Counted from the first letter of the stretch, positions 52,759 to 61,376 are shown. The stretch is 64,000 bases of DNA from Ruminimicrobiellum sp045223915 (GCA_045223915.1 JBGUZU010000002.1:51651-115650); one strand, 5' to 3'. The notes: generated from the sequence alone by a model not told the origin. Numbers and translations are program-made.

Positions 52759-53071
52759 AATTAAAGATTAAACTAAAAAAGTAATGCTATTGTCAAACGG
52801 AAAAATTGCGAAGCAATTTTGGCTTATAAAAAAATCTTGCAGATTTTTTTGCTTAAAGCTTATTAAAAAATCCTACGGATTTTTAGCTTATGGTTTATGG
52901 TTTAACGACAACTGCAAACGACAAACTACTAACGGCAGCTTAGGGCTTAGCAAAATGCGAAGCATTTTGGCTTATTAAAAAATTCTACGAATTTTTTGCT
53001 TATGGCTTATAGTTTACAACCACAAACGGCAATGGATTGTCGCAATGACGACAACAATGGAGAGGTATTTC
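52759..53071. repeat. Repeat-filled gap
   Basis: R2 elements (AAAATTGCGAAGCAATTTT, AAAATCTTGCAGATTTTTTT, AAAATCCTACGGATTTTT, AAAATGCGAAGCATTTT, AAATTCTACGAATTTTTT) with linkers, R4 runs and ACGACAACTGC runs. No gene is seen. Confidence 0.85.
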
Positions 53072-53100
53072 TTGAAAATTTTATGAATTTATATTATACT
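53072..53100 (+). promoter_or_regulatory. Promoter of mini-RNA unit B2
   Basis: TTGAAA (53072-53077), 17 bases, TATACT (53095-53100), the same boxes and spacing as unit B1. The following TATTGTTG is also shared. Confidence 0.75.
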
Positions 53101-53106
53101 ATTGTT

Positions 53107-53160
53107 GTCTCAAGGACCACCTCACTTGTAATGGGGTCTACTCCTTGAGACTTTCTTTAT
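53107..53160 (+). ncRNA. Putative small hairpin RNA B2, convergent with the second nuclease-like gene
   Basis: Outer stem GTCTCAAGGA/CTCCTTGAGAC, inner pairing ACCTC/GGGGT, loop ACTTGTAAT, then a T-rich tail (TTTCTTTATTTTC). Compared with B1 the outer stem changes on both arms with pairing preserved, while ACTTGTA and the tail stay. It overlaps the 3' end of the gene at 53138-53683 in antisense. Confidence 0.55.
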
Positions 53161-53683
53161 TTTCATCTAAATCGTAAAATAAATTACCATTATTATCTTC
53201 TGCAATTGTTATATAAATATCATACACTTCATTTCTTAAAATAATTTTATTGGTAAAATAATGAAATATTTTTATTCTATCTTTCCTCGTTTTATATGGC
53301 TTTTCAGAATTTTTATATTTTGAAGATTTTAATACTTCTAACAATTTTATAACTATTAACAGTTTTCTCTCATCTGCACCATAATATTTATACCTTTCAG
53401 CAGATTGTCTTGATATTCTAATATGTTGGTATTTACCAATATCTATAATCTTTCCTTGTATATTTTTTTTATAATAATTATAAATTTTTTCTCTTAACTC
53501 TTTTATGTCTTTATATTCGCCAAAAATTTGTTTTATTTCTTCTTCGGTTATTATTATTTGTTTATCGCTATATATTTCTTGTTCTTCGGAAAGTTCTAAG
53601 TCAACAGGATATTTTCCTGTTAGTTCATAAAATTCTTCTATACTGTTGATTATTCCTAAAAAGATTATTCTTTCGTTATTCAT
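53138..53683 (-). CDS. BECR-fold (LPD3-like) nuclease-family protein, copy 2
   Basis: A 181-residue paralogue of the product of 45998-46534. The first 60 residues are almost the same (IIFLGIINSIEEFYELTGK, then SEEQEIYSDKQIIITEEEIK). The middle (65-105) has diverged strongly, and the nuclease-like end is again close (ERKLLIVIKLLEVLKSSKYK, IFHYFTNKIILRNEVYDIYI, GNLFYDLDEN). This uneven divergence is worth noting. The stop lies inside hairpin unit B2. As for copy 1, there is no signal peptide and no ribosome site; function is inferred from the fold only. Confidence 0.6.
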   Translation of the reverse strand: MNNERIIFLGIINSIEEFYELTGKYPVDLELSEEQEIYSDKQIIITEEEIKQIFGEYKDIKELREKIYNYYKKNIQGKIIDIGKYQHIRISRQSAERYKYYGADERKLLIVIKLLEVLKSSKYKNSEKPYKTRKDRIKIFHYFTNKIILRNEVYDIYITIAEDNNGNLFYDLDENKESLKE

Positions 53684-53911
53684 AATAGCTGGTATTTTAT
53701 TATTTTTATAGATTCCGGATCAAGTTCGGATGCTTGGCTCTTACAAGGTGAGCCAACATTCCGCGCAACGTCTGCGGGATGACAGACGGGAACGGCAGAG
53801 GATTGGAGGATTGAAAACTACCAACGGCGAGCATAGACAAAATATTCTTATTTAGGTAAAATATTGGGAATATATGTTATTTATATATGTATTTCTTTTA
53901 CGGAGATAAAA
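53684..53911. repeat. Gap with a long imperfect palindrome
   Basis: From 53711: GATTCCGGATCAAGTTCGG, then GGCTCTTACAAGGTGAGCC (a hairpin) and GCGCAACGTCTGCGGGATGAC, forming a composite R1-like element of about 80 bases; R3 and R4 fragments follow. The leader of the GH94 gene begins near 53880. Confidence 0.6.
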
Positions 53912-56578
53912 ATGAAAAATTTATGGTCTTACGATAAGCAAGGACAATGTGTAGTAAAAGATGCAAGAAGTTTAAAACAACCTTTAATTCACATGATAGC
54001 AAACTGCCCGAAATATTTTTCTATATGTGATAATTTTTTAAGAGGTTTTTCGGGTTTTGATTATACGAGAATGTTCGGTGAATTCGACGGTCCGAACTTT
54101 CCTAAAGGACAAGCAAGATTTATTTGGATAAGAGAAGGAAAACAAACTTGGCTTGTTAACAATTATGATTTAACAGACAAACAAACTTCCAATCCGAAAT
54201 ATGAAATGGGTTTAGGTTACGTAAACTTTTACGGTTCATCCAAAAAATTAAATTTGGATGTTAAAACTACAATATTTGTTCCGTTGGAAGAAATGGCGGA
54301 ATTGTGGCTTGTAGATATTACAAACAATTCCAAAAAAGATAAAGTTATAGATTTTATCCCCACAGTACCTATTTACGGCGGAAGCAGAGCTTATGTTGAA
54401 TATCACAGAGATGTTGTAAGACTTTATAATAAAAGCGAAGTAAAAAACAGTATAAAAATTCTCCCCGGCCTTGAATGGATAGAAGGTTCAACCGATTCAA
54501 GTGATATTTGTTACTTTATGAGTGCGGAAACTCAAACAGGTAAAAAAGGTAACAGATTTTATTCCGACAGAGAAACATTCCTCGGACCTAACAACATGTG
54601 GTTAAAGCCGGATTCAATATTAAATGACATTGCTCCGCAAAAACAATGTTACGGTAAAGAAGCGGTAGGTGCAATAGAATTCAAAAAAATAAAAATTCCT
54701 GCAGGTAAAACAGTAAGTTTTGTTGTAATAAACGGTATAACTTTTACAGGCAGTAAAGATGCAGACAAATTAATAAAAAAATATTCTTATAAGAATGCAG
54801 TTAAAGCATTTGATGATTTAAATAAATACTGGCAGGAAAGAGCATCGAGAGTTCAAATAACAACAGCAAACAAAGAGTTTGATAATTTGTGGAACAATTG
54901 GTGGTGCTACCAATTATCTATGAGATATTGGTTCGGAAACACCGCACATCCTCAAACGGATTACGGCTCGGACTTTGCAGGTTGGAGAGATTTCTGGCAG
55001 GACATGATGGCTGCAACCGTTATAGATCCGAAAGGTCTTGAAGAAAGAACGATGAAAACTCTTGAAGGTATCCGCCTTGACGGAACAAATGCCACGAGAT
55101 TTTTCGCAAGAACAAAAGAGTTCGGCAGTGACGAAGTTAACGGTTTATGGTGCGACCATCCTTATTGGACGGCACAAACGGTTATGATACTTGCAAACTT
55201 TTTAGGTGACAAAAAATTCTTATTCAGAGACGGAATAGGATACTTTAAAGATTGCTATCAAAACAGAGGCGAATCCAAAAACGATAAATGGAAAAAAGGA
55301 TATATCGAAAATCAAAAAACAACAAACGGTAAAAAATATACCGGAACAGTAATTGAACATATGCTTGTTCAAATAGAAACAATGTTCTACGACGTAGGAA
55401 ACAACAATCTTTTAAAACAAAAAAGAGCAGACTGGAACGATGCGGTTGACCAAGTTAAAGGTGAAAATGTAACATTCTCTTTCGCACTTGCACAAAACTG
55501 CAACGAAATTGCAGATTTATTGGAAAAGACAGCCAACGATTTGAATATTAAAGAAATAGAAGTTTTTGCGGAATTGGCAGACCTTATCCAAAACTTTGAC
55601 GACAAAGCAAAAGATATTCCGGCAAAACAAAGACAAGCCGTTTTGGCAAAATATTTAAGTAAAGTTAACGATGCAATTTCCGGTAAAAAAGTTAAAGTTA
55701 AAATTTCCAAGATATTGAAAGATTTGAGAACAAAAGCTCAGTTTGTTATAGATAATGCAAACAAAAAAGCTTTCAACGGATATTATTACAGCGGATACAT
55801 TTTCGCAGACGGAAAACCTGTAGATACAATTTGGAATAAATCCGCATTAAACAAAAAGAATCCTACATCAAACGATTTTGAAATGATGTTAATGCCGCAA
55901 ACGTGGTCACTTGTTTCAGGCGGTGCAAAGAAAATCGGTGCGGAACAAACCGTTATAGATTCAGTATTTAAATATTTGTTCGATAAAACAACCGGTGCAT
56001 TAAAATTAAATTATCCCGCTTATACGAAATTCAATAAAGCCATAGGAAGAATAACAGGATTTGCTCCGGGAACAAAAGAAAATAATGCTTTATTTTCTCA
56101 TGCAAACTTGTTCTTTGTTTGGGCTTTAATAAAACAAGGAATGCCCGATTTAGCTTATAAAGTATTTTCCGGAATAAATCCTTTAAATCACGAGCACGAA
56201 ATAATAAGAACAGGTCCGTGGATACCGGAATATTATATTTCCAACGATAATCCGAACATTGCAGGAAGAGGTGAATATCCTGTTCTTACAGGTTCTTGTG
56301 CTTGGACAAGATATGCTTTCCAAAACTTTTTCTTCGGTGTAAAAGGTGTGTTTGAAGGTTTATCTATAGATCCGCATTTACCTGCAAATAAAGATTTTCA
56401 AAAATGCAAATTGTTCATAAAGTTCAGAAATGCAAACTATGATATAAGTTTTGAAAATCCGAAATTAAAGAAAAATTCAGCAGCAAAAGAAATAATTGTT
56501 GACGGTAAAAAAATTGAGGGTAATATTATAAAACCTTTTAAATCAGGAACACATAAAGTTACCGTAATATTAGGATAG
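53912..56578 (+). CDS. GH94-family glycoside phosphorylase (cellobiose/chitobiose phosphorylase-like)
   Basis: From ATG 53912 (GGAG upstream) the protein has 888 residues. The N-terminal beta-sandwich has FDYTRMFGEFDGP and LELWLVDITNNS-type strands. The (alpha/alpha)6 part has GWRDFWQDMMAATVIDPKGL, LWCDHPYWTA, ADWND (506-510, where the general-acid Asp of GH94 lies) and TGSCAWTRYAFQ near the phosphate site. It ends GVFEGLSIDPHLPANKDF, typical of the family. It splits beta-linked glucosides with phosphate and yields sugar-1-phosphate, saving ATP. No signal peptide, so it is cytoplasmic. The exact substrate cannot be read. Confidence 0.85.
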   Translation: MKNLWSYDKQGQCVVKDARSLKQPLIHMIANCPKYFSICDNFLRGFSGFDYTRMFGEFDGPNFPKGQARFIWIREGKQTWLVNNYDLTDKQTSNPKYEMGLGYVNFYGSSKKLNLDVKTTIFVPLEEMAELWLVDITNNSKKDKVIDFIPTVPIYGGSRAYVEYHRDVVRLYNKSEVKNSIKILPGLEWIEGSTDSSDICYFMSAETQTGKKGNRFYSDRETFLGPNNMWLKPDSILNDIAPQKQCYGKEAVGAIEFKKIKIPAGKTVSFVVINGITFTGSKDADKLIKKYSYKNAVKAFDDLNKYWQERASRVQITTANKEFDNLWNNWWCYQLSMRYWFGNTAHPQTDYGSDFAGWRDFWQDMMAATVIDPKGLEERTMKTLEGIRLDGTNATRFFARTKEFGSDEVNGLWCDHPYWTAQTVMILANFLGDKKFLFRDGIGYFKDCYQNRGESKNDKWKKGYIENQKTTNGKKYTGTVIEHMLVQIETMFYDVGNNNLLKQKRADWNDAVDQVKGENVTFSFALAQNCNEIADLLEKTANDLNIKEIEVFAELADLIQNFDDKAKDIPAKQRQAVLAKYLSKVNDAISGKKVKVKISKILKDLRTKAQFVIDNANKKAFNGYYYSGYIFADGKPVDTIWNKSALNKKNPTSNDFEMMLMPQTWSLVSGGAKKIGAEQTVIDSVFKYLFDKTTGALKLNYPAYTKFNKAIGRITGFAPGTKENNALFSHANLFFVWALIKQGMPDLAYKVFSGINPLNHEHEIIRTGPWIPEYYISNDNPNIAGRGEYPVLTGSCAWTRYAFQNFFFGVKGVFEGLSIDPHLPANKDFQKCKLFIKFRNANYDISFENPKLKKNSAAKEIIVDGKKIEGNIIKPFKSGTHKVTVILG

Positions 56579-56581
56579 AAT

Positions 56582-57097
56582 ATGAAAAAGTTTTTAGTTT
56601 TATTTTTATTGTTATGCATTACTTGTATAGGTTATTCGGACACATTAAATGTGAGAGTAATTGTTAATTCCATGGAAGTTATTTCGCCGGACGGAGAAGT
56701 TAAAACTTATACCGTTGCCGAACAAGTTCCGGATATTTCTTACTCTTCTAAAGTTATCGCTAACGGAATGTTGATTTTAAATTATCATTCCGCAGGTATA
56801 GTTTTAAAGAATAAGCAGGGACTTTTTGTTGCAAAGCATCCTATAACAGGTGTGTTAATGTTTTCTAAAATAGAAAACTCAAGATCGGGACCGATTTTAA
56901 TATATTTCAATTCGACGACAATAGCTCAAATGAGTGCAGACACAGTATTTTCTTTAAGTTATGACGAAAAAGATAATTCGGTAACTATGGAAGTTGTTGA
57001 CGGAAACGCAATAATGAAAATTAACGATGAAGAAATAGAGTTAATTACAGGTGAAACATTTAAACATCAATTTAAAGGTGAATATCATGCCGTTTAA
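56582..57097 (+). CDS. Exported protein of unknown function (FecR-like hint)
   Basis: A 171-residue protein with a signal peptide (MKKFLVLFLLLCITCIGYS, cleavage near 19) and otherwise beta-rich sequence with short repeated strands (MEVISPDGEVKTYTVAEQVP, QMSADTVFSLSYDEKDNSV, VVDGNAIMKINDEEIELITG). The last part resembles the FecR beta-sandwich in style, but not firmly. It starts three bases after the GH94 stop and its end overlaps rfbC by 11 bases, so the three form a transcription unit. Confidence 0.65.
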   Translation: MKKFLVLFLLLCITCIGYSDTLNVRVIVNSMEVISPDGEVKTYTVAEQVPDISYSSKVIANGMLILNYHSAGIVLKNKQGLFVAKHPITGVLMFSKIENSRSGPILIYFNSTTIAQMSADTVFSLSYDEKDNSVTMEVVDGNAIMKINDEEIELITGETFKHQFKGEYHAV

Positions 57098-57647
57098 ATT
57101 TTCTAATTTAAAAATTAAAGATGTTGTATTGATTGAGTCGGTAAAATTTAAAGACGACAGAGGCTTTTTCGAGGAAGTTTTTAAAGTGCCCGACTTTAAG
57201 AATTTGGGAATAGATTTAAATGTAAAACAAATAAATTTCTCGCATTCCACCAAAGGTGTTTTGAGAGGATTACATTATCAACTTGCACCTTTTGCTCAAG
57301 CAAAGTTGGTCAGAGTAATACACGGAAGAATATTTGATGTTGCCGTGGATTTAAGAGTAGGCTCTTCCACTTTCGGTAAATGGGTGGGTGCGGAACTTTC
57401 ACCGGAAGGGCAAAACATGCTTTTTATTCCGGAAGGATTTGCTCACGGGTTTGAAGTTTTGTCCGATGAGGTTGATTTTGAATATTATTGTTCCAACATA
57501 TATTCCCCCGAACACGAAAGAGGAATTTTATACAATGATCCTTTTTTGAAAATTGATTGGCATACAATAAACCCGAAACTTTCAAAAAAAGATTTGGTTT
57601 ATCCTACTTTTGAGTTTGCGGAACATAATTTTGAGTACAAACTTTAA
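57087..57647 (+). CDS. rfbC: dTDP-4-dehydrorhamnose 3,5-epimerase
   Basis: A 186-residue cupin from the ATG at 57087 (AAGGTG upstream; an earlier in-frame ATG lies inside the previous gene). Motifs: FKDDRGFFEEVFK, FSHSTKGVLRGLHYQ with the catalytic His region, GRIFDVAVDLRVGS, and FIPEGFAHGFEVLSD. It makes the third step to dTDP-L-rhamnose. rfbA and rfbB are not in the window; rfbD is at 59117-59965 on the other strand. Confidence 0.94.
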   Translation: MPFKFSNLKIKDVVLIESVKFKDDRGFFEEVFKVPDFKNLGIDLNVKQINFSHSTKGVLRGLHYQLAPFAQAKLVRVIHGRIFDVAVDLRVGSSTFGKWVGAELSPEGQNMLFIPEGFAHGFEVLSDEVDFEYYCSNIYSPEHERGILYNDPFLKIDWHTINPKLSKKDLVYPTFEFAEHNFEYKL

Positions 57648-58130
57648 AAATTGCGGAGCAATTTTTAGCTTATAGAAAAATCCTGTGGATTTTTCGCTTA
57701 AAGCTTATAGTTTATTAAAAAATCCTGCGGATTTTTTGCTTAAAGTTTATAGTTTAACGACAACGGCGAGATCCCGCATCAAGTGCGGGATGACAGACGG
57801 AAAAGCAGAAGATTAGAAGATTGGATGATTGGAAGATTGGCAACGACGGAACGTCAGCTTAGAGCTTATTAAAAATTTGCAGAGCAATTTTTAGCTTATA
57901 GAAAAATCCTGCGGATTTTTCGCTTAAAGCTTATAGCTTATAGTTTATAACGACAACGGCGAGATCCCGCATCAAGTGCGGGATGACAGACGGAAAAGCA
58001 GAAGATTAGAAGATTGGATGATTGGAAGATTGGAAGCAAATAGGAATTTTTATTTTTTATAGATTCTGAATCAAGTTCAGAATGACGAACGGAAAGGCAG
58101 AAGATTGGAAGATTTAAAGATTTTTAGGGA
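57648..58130. repeat. Repeat-filled gap with a duplicated composite
   Basis: A segment of about 190 bases occurs twice in tandem: R2 (AATTTTTAGCTTATAGAAAAA, AAAAATCCTGTGGATTTTT), R4, R1 (57768-57795 and 57961-57988), then the same GGAAAAGCAGAAGATTAG run. A GATTCTGAATCAAGTTCAG palindrome follows near 58061. No gene is seen. Confidence 0.85.
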
Positions 58131-58138
58131 GAAAAGAA

Positions 58139-58837
58139 ATGGATACTTTGGCAGTTGTTTGTACTTATAATGAAGCGACAAATATAAAAAAAGTTGTAAA
58201 CGATATATTGAATTGCGGTGTTGAAGATATAGAAGTTTTGGTTGCCGATGATGTTTCTCCCGACGGAACATACAAAATTGTAGAAGAAATGGAGAAAGAA
58301 AATCCTAAAGTTCATTTATTGTTAAGGAAAGAAAAAAGAGGCAGAGGTTATGCCGGTATAGACGCTTTTAAATGGGGTATACAAAAAGGATATAAATATA
58401 TTGTTGAATTGGACGGTGACGGTTCACACAATCCTAAATATATTAAAGATTTCAGAGAACTTATAAACAGTTGTGATGTCGTTATCGGTTCAAGATATGT
58501 TAAAGGCGGTTCCGATACACAAAGAGGTTTCTTAAGACAAATAGTAAGTCATCTTTCAAGAAGATATTTACAATTTTGTATAGGAGTAAAAGTTGCGGAT
58601 GCTACATCCGGTTACAGAATGTTTAAGAAAGAAATTGTAGAACAATACATAGATAAGTTAAAAGCTTCCGATCCGTTTATTGTAACGGAAATGCTCTATT
58701 ATACAAAGAAAACAAAAGCAAGTATTAAGGAATATCCTATAGCATTTTTGGAAAGAGCTTCCGGAGAATCAAAACTAAAGCCGTTCACTTTAATAAAATA
58801 TCTTTTCAAAGTAATAAAATTAAGATTATTTAATTAG
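58139..58837 (+). CDS. Polyprenol-phosphate-mannose synthase-like glycosyltransferase (GT2)
   Basis: A 232-residue GT-A enzyme: LAVVCTYNEATNIKKVVNDI, VLVADDVSPDGTYKIVEEME, the metal-binding YIVELDGDGSHNPKYI, VIGSRYVKGGSDTQRG and DATSGYRMFKKEI. This is the dolichyl/polyprenyl-phosphate mannose (or glucose) synthase pattern, without a C-terminal membrane domain. The product would be a lipid-linked sugar for periplasmic transferases. GGGAG precedes the ATG. Confidence 0.88.
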   Translation: MDTLAVVCTYNEATNIKKVVNDILNCGVEDIEVLVADDVSPDGTYKIVEEMEKENPKVHLLLRKEKRGRGYAGIDAFKWGIQKGYKYIVELDGDGSHNPKYIKDFRELINSCDVVIGSRYVKGGSDTQRGFLRQIVSHLSRRYLQFCIGVKVADATSGYRMFKKEIVEQYIDKLKASDPFIVTEMLYYTKKTKASIKEYPIAFLERASGESKLKPFTLIKYLFKVIKLRLFN

Positions 58838-59116
58838 AGCTTATTAAAAATTTGCAAAGCAAATTTTAGCTTATGGCTTATTAAAAAATCCTGCGGATTT
58901 TTTGCTTATAGTTTATGGTTTAACGACAAAAAAACTACAAACGACAAACTTAGATTTGCAAAGCAAATTTTAGCTTAGAAAATCGCAAGGCGATTTTGGA
59001 AGATTGGAAGATTAGAAGATTGGAAGATTGGCAACGACGGAACGACAGCTTAAAGCTTAGAAAAATCGCAAGGCGATTTTTGCTTATAGTTTAGAACGGC
59101 AACGACAAACTGACAA
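58838..59116. repeat. Repeat-filled gap between convergent genes
   Basis: R2 elements (AAATTTGCAAAGCAAATTT twice, AAAATCCTGCGGATTTTTT, AAAATCGCAAGGCGATTTT twice), R3 runs near 58998-59030 and R4 linkers. No gene or clear terminator other than the R2 hairpins, which could serve as terminators here. Confidence 0.85.
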
Positions 59117-59965
59117 CTATAAAGTGAAAAAATTGCTTTGTAACAATTTTTTTAAAGAAATGTTCCATTCGGGAATTGTTATATTTAATTCTTTTGATAT
59201 TTTTTCGTTCGACATTGCCGTAAATAACGGCCTTTGAACTTTGGAATTGAAACTTGCCATAGGAACAGGCACTATTTCATTGTCGAAATTATTGAGTTTT
59301 ACAAATTCTTTAGCTAATTCATATCTTGAACATTTTCCGGAATTTGTAAGATGAAATAAACCGGACAAATTGTTGTCTAATGCTTTCATTGTTGTATCTG
59401 CTATATCAAAACTAAAACACGGCACGGAAACTTCATCACTTGAAACTTTAACTGTTTTATTATTTTTTAACCAACCTGACAATTTAAACAAGAAATTTTG
59501 TTGTCCTTCACCTATAACCCAACTTAATCTGCAAACTAAACTATTACTGTATTTGAGTGCTTCCTGTTCACCGGCAAGTTTACTTTTTCCGTATTCGTTT
59601 AAAGGGTTTGGTTTATCCGTTTCAACATATAAATCATTTTTTGTTCCGTCGAAAATATAATCTGTTCCGAAATGAACAAATTTTGCATTATATTTTTTCG
59701 TTTCATCAACCAAATTAGTTACGGCAGTTTTGTTTATTAAAAAAGCTTTTGTGTTGTCTTGTTGAGCGGCTTCCACATTATTATATGCGGCACAATTTAT
59801 AACCACATCGGGATTATATCCGGAAAAGATATCGGATATTTTTTCTTTGTTTGTTATATCAAGGTCTTGTTCGCTCGGTGCAATAAAATCAATATTTGAT
59901 TCGGTAAATTTCTTAATGAATGCTTTTGCTAATTGTCCTGAACTTCCTGTAATTATATATTTCAT
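59117..59965 (-). CDS. rfbD: dTDP-4-dehydrorhamnose reductase
   Basis: A 282-residue SDR enzyme for the last step to dTDP-L-rhamnose: YIITGSSGQLAKAFIKKF, EQDLDITNKEKISDIFSGY, PDVVINCAAYNNVEAAQQDN, FVHFGTDYIFDGTKND and the Tyr-x3-Lys in NEYGKSKLAGEQEALKY. Together with rfbC it shows the cell makes rhamnose or a close 6-deoxysugar, probably for surface glycans. The gap upstream to the GT9 gene is short and contains R4. Confidence 0.92.
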   Translation of the reverse strand: MKYIITGSSGQLAKAFIKKFTESNIDFIAPSEQDLDITNKEKISDIFSGYNPDVVINCAAYNNVEAAQQDNTKAFLINKTAVTNLVDETKKYNAKFVHFGTDYIFDGTKNDLYVETDKPNPLNEYGKSKLAGEQEALKYSNSLVCRLSWVIGEGQQNFLFKLSGWLKNNKTVKVSSDEVSVPCFSFDIADTTMKALDNNLSGLFHLTNSGKCSRYELAKEFVKLNNFDNEIVPVPMASFNSKVQRPLFTAMSNEKISKELNITIPEWNISLKKLLQSNFFTL

Positions 59966-60010
59966 ATTAAAGCCTTGTTTATAGTTTGTAGTTGATAGTT
60001 TGCCAATCTT

Positions 60011-61144
60011 CTAAAATATGTAAGTTTGTATAGCATCTAAAACATTTTCTACAGAAACTTTATCCATGCATTTAACTTTTTTGTTGCAATCCGGTCTGTA
60101 ACAGCAATTACATTCCATTGATACAATCTTTATTCCCCTGCCATACATTTCAATTTCGTTATATGATGTAGGTCCGAAAATGGCGACAACATTCTTTTTC
60201 AAGCCTAAAGCCGCATGCATTGCCATTGTATCACCGCAAACGACCAAATCGCACAAATCCACCATAGCAAAAAATTCCTGAACGGAATTATCCGTTCCGG
60301 TAGAATATACATTTTTAATTTTCTGTTTAAGTATTAATTTTATTTCTTCTTCATCATCTTTCCCGCCGAGCAATAAAACATTGTAACCTTTAGATGACAA
60401 AATTTTTATAAGCTTTATATATTTTTCTATTCTCCATTTTTTCATAACCCATCTTTTTCCCGCACTCGGGTTAATGCCTATAACTTTGTTTTTGTTCAAT
60501 TTTAATGAAGACTTTAATTTTTTTGCTTTTTGTTCCGCTTCTTTTGATACAGGAACAACTATTTCATAATTATCTTTCTTAATTTCACAAATGTTTGCCA
60601 TCCAATATTGGTAAGTATGTTCGTTTTCTTTCTTTAAATTGTCATAAGCACTTGCAGGCAACCATTTTTTTGCATATTCGTTAGAACCGACTATTTTTCT
60701 TGATTTATCGAGATAATATCCGATTATTTTATCCGCAAAAACGAGTTTAGTAAAAGATAAACTTTCCGGTGATAAATCCAAGTTTATAACTATATCGTAT
60801 TTTGTTGAAGACAAGAATTCAAAAACTTTGTTGTCGTTGGGAATAATAATATCTATATATTTGTTTCCAACCAAAACATCCACATTTTTTTTGTCTACCA
60901 ACCAATCTATTGTGGAATTTTTATACTTTTCTTTTAATCCTTCCAATATAAAAGTTGTTCTTAAAACATCACCCATTGCACCCAGTTTAACAATCAAAAT
61001 TTTTGTTTGTTTTGATTTTTTGTTTACAGAAACATACTTTTTACATGAAGAACAGACAGCACCGTTTTCTTTTTGATATTTGCACGGCCTGTCCAAAGGA
61101 AAATTTATACAGTCTGAATATAACTTATAATTTAGTTTTTTCAT
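60011..61144 (-). CDS. Glycosyltransferase family 9 (heptosyltransferase-like) with N-terminal Cys motif
   Basis: The start is set at ATG 61144 (377 residues). The open frame runs 77 codons further, but that part is R3 repeat and tRNA-terminator sequence, and a promoter at 61153-61181 ends eight bases before this ATG. The N-terminus carries a Cys-rich motif, CINFPLDRPCKYQKENG then CSSCKKY, seen in a subgroup of GT9 enzymes. The GT-B core has ILIVKLGAMGDVLRTTFILE, GINPSAGKRWVMKKWRIEKY, DLVVCGDTMAMHAALGLKKN and IFGPTSYNEIEMYG. It probably adds heptose or another sugar to a lipid A-linked core. Confidence 0.88.
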   Translation of the reverse strand: MKKLNYKLYSDCINFPLDRPCKYQKENGAVCSSCKKYVSVNKKSKQTKILIVKLGAMGDVLRTTFILEGLKEKYKNSTIDWLVDKKNVDVLVGNKYIDIIIPNDNKVFEFLSSTKYDIVINLDLSPESLSFTKLVFADKIIGYYLDKSRKIVGSNEYAKKWLPASAYDNLKKENEHTYQYWMANICEIKKDNYEIVVPVSKEAEQKAKKLKSSLKLNKNKVIGINPSAGKRWVMKKWRIEKYIKLIKILSSKGYNVLLLGGKDDEEEIKLILKQKIKNVYSTGTDNSVQEFFAMVDLCDLVVCGDTMAMHAALGLKKNVVAIFGPTSYNEIEMYGRGIKIVSMECNCCYRPDCNKKVKCMDKVSVENVLDAIQTYIF

Positions 61145-61152
61145 AATTTTTG

Positions 61153-61181
61153 ATTTTAGCATATTAAATTTTGCTTTGCAA
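61153..61181 (-). promoter_or_regulatory. Promoter of the GT9 gene, partly made of a repeat
   Basis: On the minus strand TTGCAA (61176-61181), 17 bases, TAAAAT (61153-61158), eight bases before the ATG, so the message would be nearly leaderless. The -35 lies inside an R2 hairpin (TTTTGCAAAGCAAAATTT). Confidence 0.55.
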
Positions 61182-61336
61182 AATTGAGGGATGGAAGATT
61201 GGAAGATTAGAAGATTAGAGGATTGGAAACGGCACCAGCGGGAACGGCGGAAGATTAGAAGATTGGAGGATTGGAAACGGCAACAACAAAAGCAAACGGA
61301 TGGATTGCCACGGCGGTTGTACCGCCTCGCAATGAC
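61182..61336. repeat. R3 repeat run upstream of the GT9 gene
   Basis: Two long R3 runs (GGAAGATTGGAAGATTAG type, 61193-61225 and 61247-61275), ACGGCAACAAC runs, and a GGATTGCCACGGCGGTTGTA palindrome-like element ending CGCAATGAC near 61333. Confidence 0.8.
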
Positions 61337-61372
61337 AAAAAAAAGACTTGTGTTAAAAACACAAGTCTTTTT
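61337..61372 (-). terminator. Terminator after tRNA-fMet
   Basis: Stem AAAAAGACTTGTGTT/AACACAAGTCTTTTT with a short loop, followed by T on the minus strand, four bases past the encoded CCA of the tRNA. Confidence 0.9.
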
Positions 61373-61376
61373 CAAA

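Noticed and set aside
60011..61375. Using the longest frame for the GT9 gene (start at 61375)
   Set aside because: The first 71 codons are repeat and tRNA-terminator sequence; the ATG at 61144 sits right after a 17-spaced promoter and at the normal family start.
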